Assembly (NCBI GenBank): GCA_963585895.1
Contig: OY757939.1
Coordinates: 53,034,563 to 53,098,562, forward strand
DNA: 64,000 nt
Origin: Sepioteuthis lessoniana
Taxonomy: Eukaryota > Mollusca > Cephalopoda > Myopsida > Loliginidae
Reading direction: 5' to 3'
Shown: positions 1 through 11,460 of the stretch, in pieces
Numbering within the stretch: the first letter of the stretch is position 1
Layout: each line of letters begins with the position of its first letter
Program-made: the position numbers and the translations under genes
The notes under the pieces: model-generated
Databases searched by the model: none
What the model was told of the DNA's origin: nothing
The model's input: only the letters and a program-made list of their open reading frames with translations

Positions 1-187
1 TTTATTTATTTTGTATCTTTCAAGACTGTTGTCATCACAAAATACAATCAAATTCGACAATATCAGGCTAGAAATTTCTCTGTTTATTTATCTATTTTCT
101 TTTCTTTAAAGAGATGTTATTTAAATTAATTATTTTAATGATGTAAGAAGAAAACGTTTTTGTTTTCGATAATTTCGGATTAAAAAT

Positions 188-222
188 ACAATTATGTGAA
201 AGTCTAACTTTCACATAATTGT
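188..222. repeat. Perfect 15-bp inverted repeat with 5-base loop
   Basis: Arms ACAATTATGTGAAAG (188-202) and its exact complement (208-222) are separated by TCTAA. No terminator-like or transposon context is visible; it may be a chance hairpin or the scar of a small foldback element. Confidence 0.8.
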
Positions 223-612
223 TAAAGAGTATTAATTTTGGAGTCAAAGAATTAAGAATGGTGAAGGAAGAATTTTACGTTAATAGATAAAGGAAGGAAG
301 GAAGGAACCAACCCCCTGAGCCCAAGAGGTTTTAGTCTTTCTTCTCTTTTTTTCTTGTCTTTCTTGATGTTTGTAAATAAAAAAGATGTTATTGACGTAT
401 ATAACAAACCATGTCGATGGATGTTTTCCAGTCTTGTTAAACATTATTATTTTACTTTAAGTTCAATCGACCGAAATAAAAATAAAATATATTTTATACC
501 TGTGTTCTTTAAAAGTACAAAGAAAATAGTGACCAGTTTTCTGAATTAACGAAAGTCGATCACAAAAATTAAAAATCTAATTGATAATTGATATCGCGTA
601 AATTTTAAATCC

Positions 613-638
613 TTGTTGTTGTTGTTGTTGTTGTTGTT
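613..638. repeat. TTG microsatellite
   Basis: Uninterrupted TTG trinucleotide run of about eight to nine units. Confidence 0.95.
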
Positions 639-3098
639 AATATCTTCAGAAAATAGAAAATAAATAAAATTTCCATGCTTAATACATTACAACCAATATA
701 GATGTTATTTTTATTTACACGGTCACTGAAAGAAAGAGTATTTGTTGGCTATTTAACCCAAATAAAGTCGAGAAATTCGACGTCTATTCGAATTAATTCC
801 CTCCTTGTTTTTGTCTTTAATTTTTTCATATTTAATTTATTAAGTAAATGCTAAAATCTTAAAATGTTCCTTGATTTTGGTCTGATAGAATTGCTAGGCA
901 AAAGTCGAATATTTATCAAGTTATTTTTCAGCAAACGATGTATTTCGTTACTAAAAATAACCTTATTATTATTTGGAGGTGTTACCTAATATTGTTGTAT
1001 TTCTCTAGCATTTGAAGACGTCAAATATATGTTTATCCACGTTTACGGGGTTGGAAAATACCGAGGAAATAAAAGGATGTTTATTAAAAAGTATTTTAAT
1101 CTTCATTTCACTTGGAAGAAAGACGTTTTTGTAATCTCTGTGAAGTGAAGTAATGGCCATTATCAATGTGAATGAACGAAGGCAGTGTTGAACGAATAAA
1201 TGTGTACAGTATTTCCTAGATTTTATAATAATGAAATTAGAATTTAGTTACAGTATTTCTCAGCAACCAATGCATTTATGTTTCTCTGTCATAAAATTAT
1301 TGGTAGTTGATTAGTCATCTTGAGTTCCTGCTTACACCGTGGCTCGAACCTGTGTATTTTTTGTTTTCTTTTTTCTTCTTCTTTACATTAAAATGAACGG
1401 AACATTAATATTTACCTGTGAGAATTTAATTGTCTCAAACAAAATATCTATAAATATTTACAGATTAGAAAGTAAATACTAATAACAAGAATATTTTTTA
1501 ATGGATCGATTTAATCTGTTATGAAACAAAATCACAAATTGAATGAGCGTGACCATTTTTTTAAAACCATTTTAATTTATTTGTTTTGTTTATTTTATTA
1601 CCAGACGATGATAAATACTTCTCTTTATTTGTCAGTTGTCACCAAATTTCGTCTGAGCTATCAGTGAATTAGAAATCTTTTAAATAGCTTGTTTATTTCG
1701 TTTGTCTTCATTAAAATTCTTTAAATCAACTCCTCGAATATTTTCACTTTTATATATCTATGGATTAGGAAAATGGGGTAAAAAAAATAACATCTTTTTG
1801 AAACAGCTATTATTGATTTCTTTTTCAATCTGCTGAAGAAGATAAAATGTTATCATATAAATAAATATATCAAGATTGGACCAATTACTAAAAAAAAACA
1901 AAAAACCTTATTTCCTTATCTTTCTCATTTGTCGCTCTTTTTAACTTGAGATAGACAACAAAAACGATACAAAGGTCACAAAGCTATGAATTTGGAGAAG
2001 AAAGTGTTTCAGAACATGACCTTTTGCAGTTGATTTTTTTTTTCTTTTTTTAAATGTATTTCAAAAATTATAAATAATAAAAATGTTCTATTAGCGTCTT
2101 TCTTCTTATAGACAGGCCAAGTAGGTTTTCTTTTTTCTTTCTTTTTTAATAAAGAACAAGATTTATGTTTTGATTTACAGCTTATTTTTCTTCCCATAAC
2201 AGTTTTAAAATTATTTCTAGTGAAATATTCTTTTTTCATATCAAGATAAAAATGTCTATAAATGAACTTAACATTTTTTTTCTATAGGTGTTATTTCTGT
2301 TTTAAACTATACATTTTAAAACATTACTATCTCTGCCTCCTCATAATTGTTTCATTTTGGATATAGATTTAATTGGCTAAATGTAACAGCTATTATGGGA
2401 CAGAAGTAGTTTCATTTTTCTTTTAAATAATTGCTTTTGCTTTTCTAAAGATTTGTCTAAAATTTTATTTATAGATAGATATTCTTAAGACATTTGCAAG
2501 CACTTGCATTCATTGGTTTGCGAAAATTAATTTTATTAAATGCATAAGCTTAATTGATCTTATGTATTGGTTAAAATTAATATCCAACTCTTTTTATATT
2601 AAAAAAAAAGTTTAGAACCCTGGTCTCGGCGAATTCATTAAAAAGACTCCAGCATTTATTATCGGGATTATTTAAAACTATAGTGAGTACAAATTATCTT
2701 CGTCATTAAAAAAAAACATAAATATAGATTATACAACTAATATAAATGTTTTTTTTTTCTGTTGTGAAATTGTACGAAAATTTTACTTACACATGTTTAT
2801 TTTTGGTTGATTCTTGAGTCATCTATTTGACCCCCACCCACCGCATTGAAAATGGTTTGGAATATTTAAAAAAAGAAATTGTGTTCTTGGCAGGTTATGT
2901 TACTACTTAGAAACAAAATTTAAAATAACCGAGGTGCTTAACCACCTTTAATGACTTTAAATGTAATGACACCCCCACTACACTTTCGGCAAGCAAACAT
3001 CTTTACCCAAACTGACTTGATCTGGAACAGGCCATAAAAACATTCATTATCAAACGTTTCTATTTTTGACTATTTCAAATAATGTTCTGTGCAACCAC

Positions 3099-3129
3099 TT
3101 ATATATATATATGAGAGAGAGAGAGAGAG
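3099..3129. repeat. Compound TA/GA microsatellite
   Basis: TA dinucleotides pass directly into GA dinucleotides. The same TA-to-GA compound pattern recurs at 8230-8266 and 58998-59041, and as CT-to-TA at 61146-61218. Confidence 0.95.
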
Positions 3130-3899
3130 TATTGCCATAAATAAATACCCACCCGATAAACTTTTATCAAAAGTTAATTTACTTCTAAACCAAAAGTACT
3201 TGGGTTTTAATATTTCTTGTAGAAATACGGTCAACACGGATATTATTATGTATAATTTATAACCAAACTCTACAGCACTGAAACTGTGTAATCAAAAATG
3301 GAATTGCAAAACCTGTAACCAAAATTAAAATAGCAAGATAGATAGATAGATATACATTGATTTTTGGACCTTAACATTAAAAAATTGTCAGGGTTGTATG
3401 GGGATAGTTGAAGATATCATTTTTCAGTTTGCACTTTAAAGATAAGTTTTTTTGTTTTTTTTAAGGTGGAAGCGGGGTAGATGAAGATTTTATTCCGTGT
3501 TATTAATTTTGACTCGTATTTCTATTAATCATTATCATTATCATCATCAATATATACGTATCGTTATTTCTACAAACAATGCGTATGTAGGGAGACAGAA
3601 GAAGCGATCTTAATTAAAATGAAGAAAAATAATTGTCACTTAAAATTGATAAGCAGCTTCCTGTCTTGATAAAGTGTGTTAATCCGAGTTATCTTATTTA
3701 TTTTAAATGATTCCACAAAAAGTTCAACAATGATACAACAAAGCTTCCATTATTTTATTTCTGTAATTGTTTAATGTTTCCTCATCGTCACCTGATATTA
3801 CAACGCAGGTATTTTTTATTTCATATGTTCATTCATCTAAAAACGATTTTAGGTGTAACCCCCACTCCTACTTAAAAAAAAAGAACTACTTCATTTTTG

Positions 3900-4330
3900 C
3901 ACAGCATAAAATTCACGGGTGATCGCAGGGCCGACGCGTGCTACTCACGAATCCCCCGCTTGGGGCCCTGAAAGGGAGGGTTTCATAGATATTTTATGAA
4001 TGCCACTTTATAAAAATTGACTTGTCATAGAGTGGTGGCCCTGAATTATAGATTGTTGGGGAGCGTATCATAAATTAGGGGGTGCGAGACCCTAGCACCG
4101 GTCTTGGGTGGGCGTTAAGGTATCTTGCTGGGTGGAGGAGGGAACGAGTGGGACACACTGGGTTTTCTGGCCTTGTATTAAAGAAAACCGGTCGAGAAGA
4201 AGGAAAACGCTGTCACTCAGTGCTTTCGTTCAGGTCTGAGATTAAGGATCATTTAAGTCAAGTCATGGGTTGTTTTTTAATTTTTTTGCTACTGGTACCA
4301 TGTAACAGTTTTAACTTAGTTAAAGTCCAA
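3900..4330. other. GC-richer patch of unknown nature
   Basis: Base composition rises sharply above the flanks, with runs of G and C around 3930-3990 and 4075-4210. One 84-codon open frame crosses it but resembles nothing I know. It shares no sequence with other repeats in the window. It could be an old element or a regulatory or CpG-type region. Long T runs (4374-4396, 4441-4452) and a G run (4509-4518) follow. Confidence 0.35.
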
Positions 4331-4916
4331 CATTAAGGTACTTTCGTATGACTTTAACTGGTACTGACTTTCGCTTTTTTTTTTTTTTTTTTTTTTGCTG
4401 TATTGGGACTTTTCCTAGGCTTTTTATTTGTCTTATTTTATTTTTTTTTTTACTACAGTTGGGAACCTAGCAGGCTTCAGGGATTATAGAGCTTAAATTT
4501 TTTTTTTCCGGGGGGGGGGGCTGTGGTAGCATTAGGTGTTTTAGGCTTTTTCTTTTTCTTCTAAACTACTGTTAGGGCTTTCTTTACGTATTTTTAAATT
4601 ATTCGATAGAAGAGATTCAAAAACATTCTGCCTTGTTCGCTGACTTTTGGAAAGACTAACATCAATTTGGCTTTATAGTAGAGTAAGCGTGTCTTTACAT
4701 TTAAAACGCATAGTTTAAGCATTATTTCACAAACAAAATACAGCATAACATTTTGTAAAATTCAGCATTTTAAATTGATAGGACTTAAAAGACATACTGA
4801 CCAATATTGATATATTTCTTCCAGTTGGCTCCTGAGTTCAAATGCTTCTTCTTCGTTTTGACTTTTATTTACTACTGAAATTTTAGGTAGCTTTGGAGGC
4901 GGTCTACTGGGGGGGG

Positions 4917-4992
4917 GATGAACGATAGGGAGGAGTGGCGAGAGAGGGTCAGGGATATCCGTGCTACCAGCACGATATGATGATGATGATGA
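4917..4992 (+). mobile_element. LINE 3' end only (GAT-tailed)
   Basis: Matches the last 60 or so bases of the LINE copies at 28632 and 60181 (ATGAACGATAGGGAG followed by the GGGATATCCGTGCTA stretch) and ends in four to five GAT repeats. It is a severely 5'-truncated insertion. Confidence 0.8.
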
Positions 4993-4996
4993 CCAT

Positions 4997-5025
4997 GTAA
5001 CATATGACAGGTTGTCATATGTTAC
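4997..5025. repeat. Perfect 13-bp hairpin
   Basis: Arms GTAACATATGACA (4997-5009) and its exact complement (5013-5025) flank the loop GGT. A second small inverted repeat, GTTACT/AGTAAC, lies just downstream near 5040-5055. Both sit between a LINE 3' tail and an LTR. Confidence 0.8.
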
Positions 5026-5084
5026 TTGGAGAAGGGATAGTTACTGTCAAGTAACCCGCCATTATCCTAAGAGAGGATGGTATA

Positions 5085-5632
5085 TACGTACTATAGCCAC
5101 AATTAACGCCATGTGCGGAATAGACATATAATGTTCATAACGATAGAACATATAAAGAACATAGGAATCTCGAAATTCGAAAATACTTAACGACTTGTTT
5201 GTTCAGGTACGAAACCTTTTTATTAACTTTGAGTTAAAGGTTTCGACACAAGGAGGAGAGACACAATCTTCTATGCTGTCTTATTCATTTGGTCCCCATC
5301 TCGAGCGGCCCCCATAGGGCGCAAGTTTGCCTTGCATCTGCGAGCTCCAAAAGTCTAACCTCCTCGTTTGGCATCTAGTACTCAACTCCCTAACTTTCTT
5401 CAAATCTCCACAAACCTCTGCGCGCTTCCAGTGCGTGACGTCACTTGCACCCTGTCACCCGATTCGTCTTGGACTATTGTGACATCTGAGTGACACCTCC
5501 ATCCGCCGCGCATGCCCGGGTTAACACCTGCCTCAATGTTTGCACCTAACTAACCAATGTGCTGAGCCAAAAGGTTCTAAGCCTAACTAAACTCAAAGGC
5601 ATGAACCGAAATCCCTTGGCCATTATGTTACA
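5085..5632 (-). mobile_element. Solo LTR, family LTR-a
   Basis: Reads as the diverged reverse complement of the LTR at 25870-26402. It is flanked by the 4-bp repeat TATA (5081-5084 and 5633-5636), as expected for integrase-made target duplications. It is GC-richer than its surroundings, contains a TGACGTCA palindrome (CRE/ATF-type site) shared with the other copy, and its terminal TG is mutated. No internal gag or pol sequence is present, so it is a solo LTR. Confidence 0.75.
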
Positions 5633-5892
5633 TATATTGGACCATAACTAATTTATCAAAACAATGTTAATTTATTCTCTTTTATCTTATTTATTTTTGA
5701 TTAACAGATACTTTTGTTCATCTTTAAGCAATAGAATACATTTTTTTTAATATCTGGGAAGCATTTTTATCTTTGTATGTGTGGGCAAATATTTCAGTCA
5801 GACATAATTAATATTATGCTTCAAATGATTAAGCTTCATCTAGAGTCAGACCTACATATAAAATTTTGTATTATGAATAATTGTAATTAAGA

Positions 5893-6123
5893 TGGTTTGG
5901 TTTCTTTGTTTAATGGCATATCAATCTTTGTAAGGTTATTTAATGCCAAAGCCATTCTGCTAGAAGAACAGTAGTGGTACTATTTAACCCATAGCTGGGA
6001 GGATAAGGGGATTCATACCTTTCCCAATTGTATTTGTCCGAAAGTGAACATAATAGAGTGACTGGATTTTGAACTCGCTTACTATGATTTCGCAGTCCAT
6101 CGCTTTAACCATGAGGACACCCC
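5893..6123 (-). mobile_element. SINE-B copy with target duplication
   Basis: Full-length SINE-B on the minus strand. The hairpin tail is at the left (TTTAATGGCATATCAA) and the tRNA-like head at the right. Flanks carry the 11-base direct repeat TGTAATTAAGA (5882-5892 and 6124-6134). Confidence 0.8.
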
Positions 6124-6160
6124 TGTAATTAAGAAGAAGTATTCTAAAATTTCTATCACT

Positions 6161-6751
6161 TAGAAGGAGTTGGACAAAATAATGAAAACACCTGGAAATT
6201 TCAAACAAATTTATTTCAATATGGTTTTCTGATTGCAGCCCTCCTGTGAAACCCAGCTTCTTACAGTTTTTGAGGAAACTAGTTTTTTGAAATGGTCATT
6301 AAACTCTGCTGCAATTTTTGGAGCTGTATTGTTGTGGTCCTTCCTGATAATCTGCGTAAGAGTCTAACAGTCCCTATCAGAGATCCTTTGCTTTCTTCCA
6401 AAGTTTTGGTTCAGTGAGAAGGTTTTTCTTTCTTTCTCAAATGTTATCATTACTTTCGAGACAATACTCTTTGCTACATCAAATAATTTAGCGATTTTCG
6501 TTACACTAGTGCTTGCCGTACGAGTACCAACCAGACAAATTGGCTTCTTTTAAAGTCTGATTGTTCAACCATTTTAAATGAATTTTAATTTCTTCTGATG
6601 ATATTAGTAAAAAAAAAACAATTTTAGTGAAATAAGACAAGAAAATTTAATAATAAATCAAAAGACAAAAATAACAAATGATAGTTTTATAGAAATTTGA
6701 AAATGATGATACTTATATTCTAGGTGTTTCCTTTATTTTATCCCACCCTTA
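6161..6751 (-). mobile_element. Short Tc1-like transposon with both ends
   Basis: Both ends are imperfect inverted repeats of about 32 bases sharing a core of the type ACAAAATAATGAAAACACCT (left from 6163, right ending 6749), each bordered by TA (6161-6162 and 6750-6751), the Tc1/mariner target. The interior keeps only the N-terminal part of a transposase, so this is an internally deleted, non-autonomous and decayed element of about 590 bp. It lies directly beside the SINE-B at 5893. Confidence 0.75.
6228..6560 (-). pseudogene. Tc1-like transposase N-terminal fragment
   Basis: Read on the minus strand, about 105 codons encode the DNA-binding part of a Tc1-type transposase. A helix-turn-helix segment containing KIAKLFDVAKSIVSKV is followed by the second helix region around APKIAAEFNDHFKKLVSSKT and a RSWVSQEG motif near the end. 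This is the usual order in Tc1-like proteins before the catalytic DDE domain. At least one in-frame stop lies between the two helical regions, and the catalytic domain is entirely missing, so it is non-functional. Confidence 0.75.
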
Positions 6752-6755
6752 TGTA

Positions 6756-6854
6756 TGTAATATAATGGCCGAGGGATTTTGTTTTATATATCTTGCCTTT
6801 GGGTTTAGTTAGGCTGAGAACCTTTCAGCTCAGTGCATGGATTACTTAGGTGCA
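6756..6854 (+). mobile_element. LTR-a 5' fragment
   Basis: Starts with the canonical TGTAATATAATGGCCGAG and follows the first 95 or so bases of the 25870 copy, including the TTTTATATATCTTGCC (TATA-like) stretch. It breaks off abruptly into retroposon C. It preserves the TG terminus lost in the two longer copies. Confidence 0.75.
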
Positions 6855-7345
6855 ACAAAAATTCAGTTTAGCATAAGTGCACAGTTTAATTGTCAAAAAC
6901 ATTTCCATTTCAATCTATTCATGCAGTTATATGTAACAATTCAATTAAGTGTAAATACAGTTTTAATGTCAAAAAACAGTTCTATTTGAAATAATTCAGT
7001 TAAGCATAAGCACGCAGTTTAAATGTAAGTCTGGTTTAATTGTCAAAAACATTTCTATTTCAAGCTATTCAATTTACTCAAACAATTCAGTTTAGAATAA
7101 GTATGCAGTTTAGTTCTATTTAACCCATAGATAGGGCCCTATCAGGTGCTACCATTCCGGGCCAGAGTGGACTTGGGAGCAATGGCAATGAAGGGGTGTC
7201 CCGCATTCCCCAAAGCTCCAGCATCACTAGAACCTCACCATCAGATTGTTTAGTGTCATATCCAGGACACTCATTGGGGGGAGGGGTCTTACGCCTCTGC
7301 AGAGGTGCAATTGGTGTATTTTACAGCCCCAGCCAACTTGGCAAT
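6855..7345 (-). mobile_element. Retroposon C, minus copy
   Basis: From left to right it contains internal subrepeats (CAGTTTAGCATAAG type, about 65-75 bp period), the ATAGATAGGGCCCTATCAGG segment, the body and the head complement ending CAACTTGGCAA. The 3' hairpin tail is missing at the left junction with LTR-a. Confidence 0.8.
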
Positions 7346-7700
7346 ACACAGAGTTAATTTCAAAACAGTTTTATTTCAGATAATTCAGTGTAGCATAAGT
7401 ACACAGTTGAGATGTTAAAACAGTTCTATTTCAAGCAATTCAGTTTAGCATAAGTATGCTGTTTAGTTCTATTTAACCCATAGATAGAGCCCTATCAGGT
7501 GCTACCACTCCGGGCCAGAGTGGACCTGGGAGCTATGGTAATGAAGGGGTACTCTGCATTCCCCAAAGCTCCAGCATTGCTGGAACCTAACCATCAGATT
7601 GTTTAGTGTCATATCCAGGACACTCGTTGGGTTGGGGGGGTCTTACCCCTCTGCAGAGAAGCAGTCGGTGTATTCTACAACCTCAGCCGACAGGGCAGTC
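7346..7700 (-). mobile_element. Retroposon C, second tandem body
   Basis: Repeats the subrepeat-body-head order of the copy immediately before it, ending CCGACAGGGCAG. The pair looks like a tandem duplication of the 5' two thirds of one element, or one insertion beside another. Confidence 0.75.
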
Positions 7701-7994
7701 AAAAGGAGTGAAGGATTCTTATTAGCAATTTATGTGTCTGTTATTATAAGAGTGTAGATGATTACAAAAGATGTTGTTTGGTACGAATACAGACCTCGCC
7801 ACCTCATTATTATAAGTATATATATTTTTTTTATTGAGTTGCAAATTGGACTGGAAATGACATTTTGGTTAGAGTATTTTAAGTGCATTTAAAATAATCT
7901 TGCTATGATGTGCCATTTCTAATGGATTACTATCACGTATGCACACGCTGATATATATAAATATATACACATGAGTATATATATATATATATAG

Positions 7995-8228
7995 TAAATA
8001 ATGAAAATAAATCTAGCAGTATGAAGGAAATAGAAAAACAAAGGGATCCAAGTGTGATGAATTTATTATAATGGGAAGTCAATGTCAAAACATTTCGGTT
8101 TTAATGAACCATCATCAGGATTTTAAGATGGTGAAAAATGTAGGTTGAACAGAAATGGATGTTTTATTAAAATAACAGGAAAAAAGTGAAAATATATTTA
8201 CAAAGAAACGTATCATAATTGTTGAAGC
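7995..8228 (-). mobile_element. Hammerhead-bearing fragment between two TA tracts
   Basis: A 230-bp stretch unrelated to the other families lies exactly between the TA tracts 7972-7994 and 8230-8252. On the minus strand it carries a hammerhead-like motif (8076-8123). Penelope-like elements and retrozymes are known to carry such motifs; no reverse transcriptase is present here. Confidence 0.5.
8076..8123 (-). ncRNA. Hammerhead-ribozyme-like motif 1
   Basis: Minus strand: core CTGATGA (8112-8118), then one extra T, stem II GGTT/AACC, then GAAA (8093-8096). Stem III is a perfect ATGT/ACAT with loop TTTG, and position 17 is U, an allowed cleavage-site base. Stem I pairs 4 of 5. The extra T after CTGATGA and the mismatch in stem I suggest reduced or lost activity. 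Confidence 0.55.
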
Positions 8229-8229
<1 letters not shown>

Positions 8230-8262
<33 letters not shown>

Positions 8263-8394
8263 GGAGACTGGTGCAAACACACACACACACTCAATCTCAA
8301 TATCATGTGCTATATTTGCTGGATTATCAGCACACACACACACACATACATATATATGACTTGGTGGATTACCATTGCACGTACACACTTTATA

Positions 8395-8449
<55 letters not shown>
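8230..8449. repeat. Cluster of TA, GA and CA microsatellites
   Basis: TA then GA (8230-8266), CA (8277-8291 and 8331-8346) and a long TA tract (8395-8449), with about 100 bp of unique DNA between. The open frames that cross this segment (YIYIYI and HTHTHT strings) are translation artefacts. Confidence 0.95.
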
Positions 8450-8454
<5 letters not shown>

Positions 8455-8545
8455 AATGAGCATTTTAATAATAGATGTATTGCTTGCATAGTTTCTGTCA
8501 TAAACAATTATATAACGTATATGGTAGAGTAATTGACTAATTTTT

Positions 8546-8850
8546 ATGGCATGTCAACCCATTTAGGTTTACTTTTTGCCTAGAGGTTAGGGAAGTGCAT
8601 TCATTGTACATTGATATTTACATTCTTTTGTGAAGTTTTTTTCTTGAGTTTCTTATTTATTCATTTATTCGCTTATTTATCTTTTTGCAGTCCTATCAAA
8701 TGTGAATAATTTTTAAACATATCTATTTATACTCATAGATGGAACCTTAACAAGTACTCTCACTCCAGTGGACCTGGGAGTAATGGCAATCGAGTGGGTT
8801 CTCCATAACCTCTAGAACTGGAACCTAACTATCATACTGGTCATAAATAT
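8546..8850 (-). mobile_element. Retroposon D, minus copy
   Basis: Begins with the tail hairpin variant GGCATGTCAACCCATTTAGG, followed by a GCCTAGAGGTTAGGGAA segment shared only with the copy at 54727. The body then follows the C/D pattern and lacks the head. Confidence 0.65.
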
Positions 8851-9064
8851 TTAAACAGACACTTTATACAAAGAGATGTACATTTTATGACAATCAGCAT
8901 TACAAGACATGCATTTTGCGATATTTTAGGATTTTCAATGCTAAATTTCGGGCAAAAACAAAAAAAGGTTTTTTTTCTATATTTGTAAAATCTTGTTTAG
9001 AATCCATCAAACCCAGTACATTGGATAATGTTCATAAATGCTATAGAAAGTACTGGTTGTTGTT

Positions 9065-9212
9065 TTCAATTTTATTATTCTTCTCCTAGACTGGTTGCCC
9101 TAACAAGGCAAAAGAGCCCAATCAACTCTATCATTTATCTATACGTAAAAGATGGATTCATGCCTTCACTGAGGGAATTAATATTAAGTGAAATCTGGAA
9201 TTTTTATTCAGC
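9065..9212 (-). mobile_element. Old SINE-A fragment
   Basis: Diverged central and 3' portion of SINE-A on the minus strand (CTTCTCCTAGACTGGTTGCC, then CCTTCACTGAGGG). No head is recognisable. Confidence 0.5.
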
Positions 9213-9384
9213 TTACTGATTTTATTTTCTAATTAGCATTAATTTTGTTTAAAATTTCTTAATTCATGATTTTTATATAATAGGAAAAAAATTAATAAAA
9301 AGAGAAAAAAATGGTTTGTTTAAAACTATAAAAAAAAAGATTATGGCCGAGTGAATAAAAACATCTCGAGTCACCTGGTAGTCT

Positions 9385-9705
9385 GTAGCTTCACCACCAG
9401 ATGCCTTTTAATGTCATACCCTATGCATCTCTTTTGAGAAGGGGTCTTACCCCTCTGCATTTTTTATAATACCAAAATTAAATTACTTTGTTGGCAGGAC
9501 TGAGAATGCACTGACTGTATCCTCGGCAAAGAGGTAACTCCTCACCTCGAAAAGGTGTCCTTGGTATGACACTGAACTGCATCCAATAATGAGGCTCCTA
9601 TTCTGGAGCTCTGGGGAGTGTGAAATACCTCTAACCCTAACATTCTGACCTGGAGTGGTAGTACCTGATAGAGTCCCTTGTAAGAGTCCAAAAGATCTTT
9701 GGTTG
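9385..9705. mobile_element. Old retroposon C pieces
   Basis: 9385-9465 matches the body in minus orientation (AGATGCCTTTTAATGTCATA, GGGGTCTTACCCCTCTGCA). 9490-9705 matches the body in plus orientation from the head towards GATAGAGTCCC. Both are strongly diverged. Confidence 0.55.
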
Positions 9706-10450
9706 TTTGATATTTTATGGCATATCAACCCTTGTGGGTTACTTAATGCCAAATCCTGTTATTGTACATATTTACCGACCCCTCCGCTCGGGCAGGATTG
9801 GACACAAGGTCAATTTTTAAGTGGAGTTTAACAGGTTTGAATTCATTTTTCCTTCTCCGAGACTAGTTGCCTCACCAAGGCTGAAGAACCTAGTCTGCCC
9901 TACTATTTACCCATAGCTTGAGGGAGAATAATTGGATTCATATCTTTCCCAAGGGTATTAGTGCTATGTGAAATGCGATCAGTCTCATCCAGGATTTGAA
10001 TTCGTGTCGCCGTGTCCATTTCCTACGATGATAACCATTGCACCATGGGCACCTCCTGTTATTATGTACATACAATTTGTGGGTGAATAGTTTGTAGGTA
10101 ACTTTATTTTTAAAGGAGTTGTTAGAGGTTATTTATGTACAGTTAAATAGTTTCAAGTATTCCTATCTAACACAAATAATTCTATTTGATATTAATCATT
10201 TGTTTGCACCACAGTTAAATATTTTCAAGTATTGCTATTTAACATAAGTTATTCTATTTCTATCTGATGTAAATATTTTGCACACAGTTGTATGGGTTCA
10301 AATAAATAATAATAATAATAATTCTTAGATGTGACACTCAGAGTTATTACAACTCTTGGTCTGAGTGGGCCTGGAAGTAATGGCAACAAAGGGGTACTGC
10401 ACACTCCTTAAAGCTCCAGAACAAGCTCCTGGGTGTAGTTTAGTGTGATT
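9706..10450 (-). mobile_element. Retroposon C, interrupted by SINE-A
   Basis: The tail hairpin (9717-9748, closing pairs AACCC/GGGTT) lies left of a SINE-A. After the SINE come subrepeats with ACAGTTAAAT motifs and then the diverged body (GTCTGAGTGGGCCTGGAAGT). The SINE-A at 9771-10054 separates tail from subrepeats. Confidence 0.6.
9771..10054 (-). mobile_element. SINE-A, full length
   Basis: Minus strand; the head at the right end carries the A and B box complements (CCATTGCACCA, GATTTGAATTC). The direct repeat CCTGTTATTGTACATA (9755-9770) recurs with a 2-base insertion at 10055-10072, marking a retroposition target duplication inside retroposon C. Confidence 0.85.
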
Positions 10451-10479
10451 CTTGTCTACAATTTCATCATATATTTCTC

Positions 10480-11175
10480 AGAATTAAATTCATCAAGGTA
10501 AATTTATTGTATCAGGTTAATTACTCTTATGATATAATGTTACCCTAACCCTAATCCTTTTTCTGATATTCTTAAAAGAAGTGATTAAATTCTGAAGTTA
10601 GCCACAAAAAATTTACCTGTGATAAATTTATGGTGTGATAAATTTATTGACAATTAATTTAACATTGAATGAATTTACCACGCAATCAATTTACCGCTGA
10701 TGAATTTACCACACAGTTATTTTACTTACAATGAATTTACCACACAATCAATTTACCAATGATCATTTTACCACACAATCAATTTACCAATGACAAATAT
10801 ACCACACAATCAATTTACTTACAATGACTTTACCGCACAATCAATTTACCAATGATGAATTTACCAATAATCATTTTACCACACAATCAATTTACCAATG
10901 ATTAATTTACCAATAATCATTTTACCATGCAATCAATTTACCAATGACAAATATACCACACAATCAATTTACTTACTATGACTTTACCACACAATCAATT
11001 TACCAATGATGAATTTACCATGCAATCAGCTTACCATATAATCAATTTACCACACAAGGATTTTACCACATGATGGATTTACCACACAATCAATTTACCA
11101 ACAATGAATCTATTACACTGTGAATTTGCTGATGATGATAAATTTACCACACAATGAATTTACCATGCATGGTTA
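10480..11175. repeat. AATTTACCA minisatellite (repeat family G)
   Basis: Roughly 35 degenerate copies of an 18-22 bp unit around AATTTACCACACAATC and AATTTACCAATGATG. The leading part (10500-10640, with TTATTGTATCA and ATTAAATTCTGAA) also occurs around the LINE at 52472-53389, so the array is part of a dispersed family. Confidence 0.8.
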
Positions 11176-11250
11176 AGAGTCATACCCAAGACATTTTAAA
11201 ATATTCTGGTTTTTAAAAATTACAAAAAGTTTTTAACACTGGAGTTCAAT

Positions 11251-11460
11251 TTATGATGTAAGTATAATTTTAAACCGTACCCTTATTTTGTGTCCATCAG
11301 ATTCATCGAGGGTTTCAGGTCTTTCAACATCCTCACCCAGGATCTTGGAGGAACAGTTACTGGACCTGATATATAGGTGGTACAAGATTATTTTTTGACC
11401 TCCAGAGGAAGATGCTGCTAAAAATTCAACCCCCTTTCCAATGGTTCCGTTTGCTGTCAT
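11251..11460 (-). CDS. Unrecognised 69-codon open frame
   Basis: The minus-strand frame has fairly protein-like composition (acidic segment LGEDVERPETLDESDG, no low-complexity). I recognise no family. It sits between a minisatellite and a mariner remnant, so it could be a decayed exon, part of a transposon or chance. No start context or splice sites are convincing. Confidence 0.15.
   Translation of the reverse strand: MTANGTIGKGVEFLAASSSGGQKIILYHLYIRSSNCSSKILGEDVERPETLDESDGHKIRVRFKIILTS

Larger units (their letters stand above)
1..3890. other. AT-rich, single-copy-looking DNA
   Basis: No repeat family found elsewhere in the window occurs here and no open frame looks like protein. The stretch holds homopolymer T and A runs and small microsatellites: TTG repeats, TA/GA repeats and a short GATA run near 3336-3352. 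It could be intergenic or intronic. Confidence 0.6.

Noticed and set aside
8115-8507. Overlapping open frames with YIYIYI or HTHTHT strings (also at 37114, 40256, 41225, 61055)
   Set aside because: They are translations of TA and CA microsatellites.
10540-10560. CCCTAACCCTAA as an interstitial telomere
   Set aside because: Only about two TTAGGG-type units; too short to support a telomeric origin.
10480-11175. Possible CRISPR-like array of short direct repeats
   Set aside because: Units abut with no unique equal-length spacers and are degenerate; this is a minisatellite in eukaryotic DNA.
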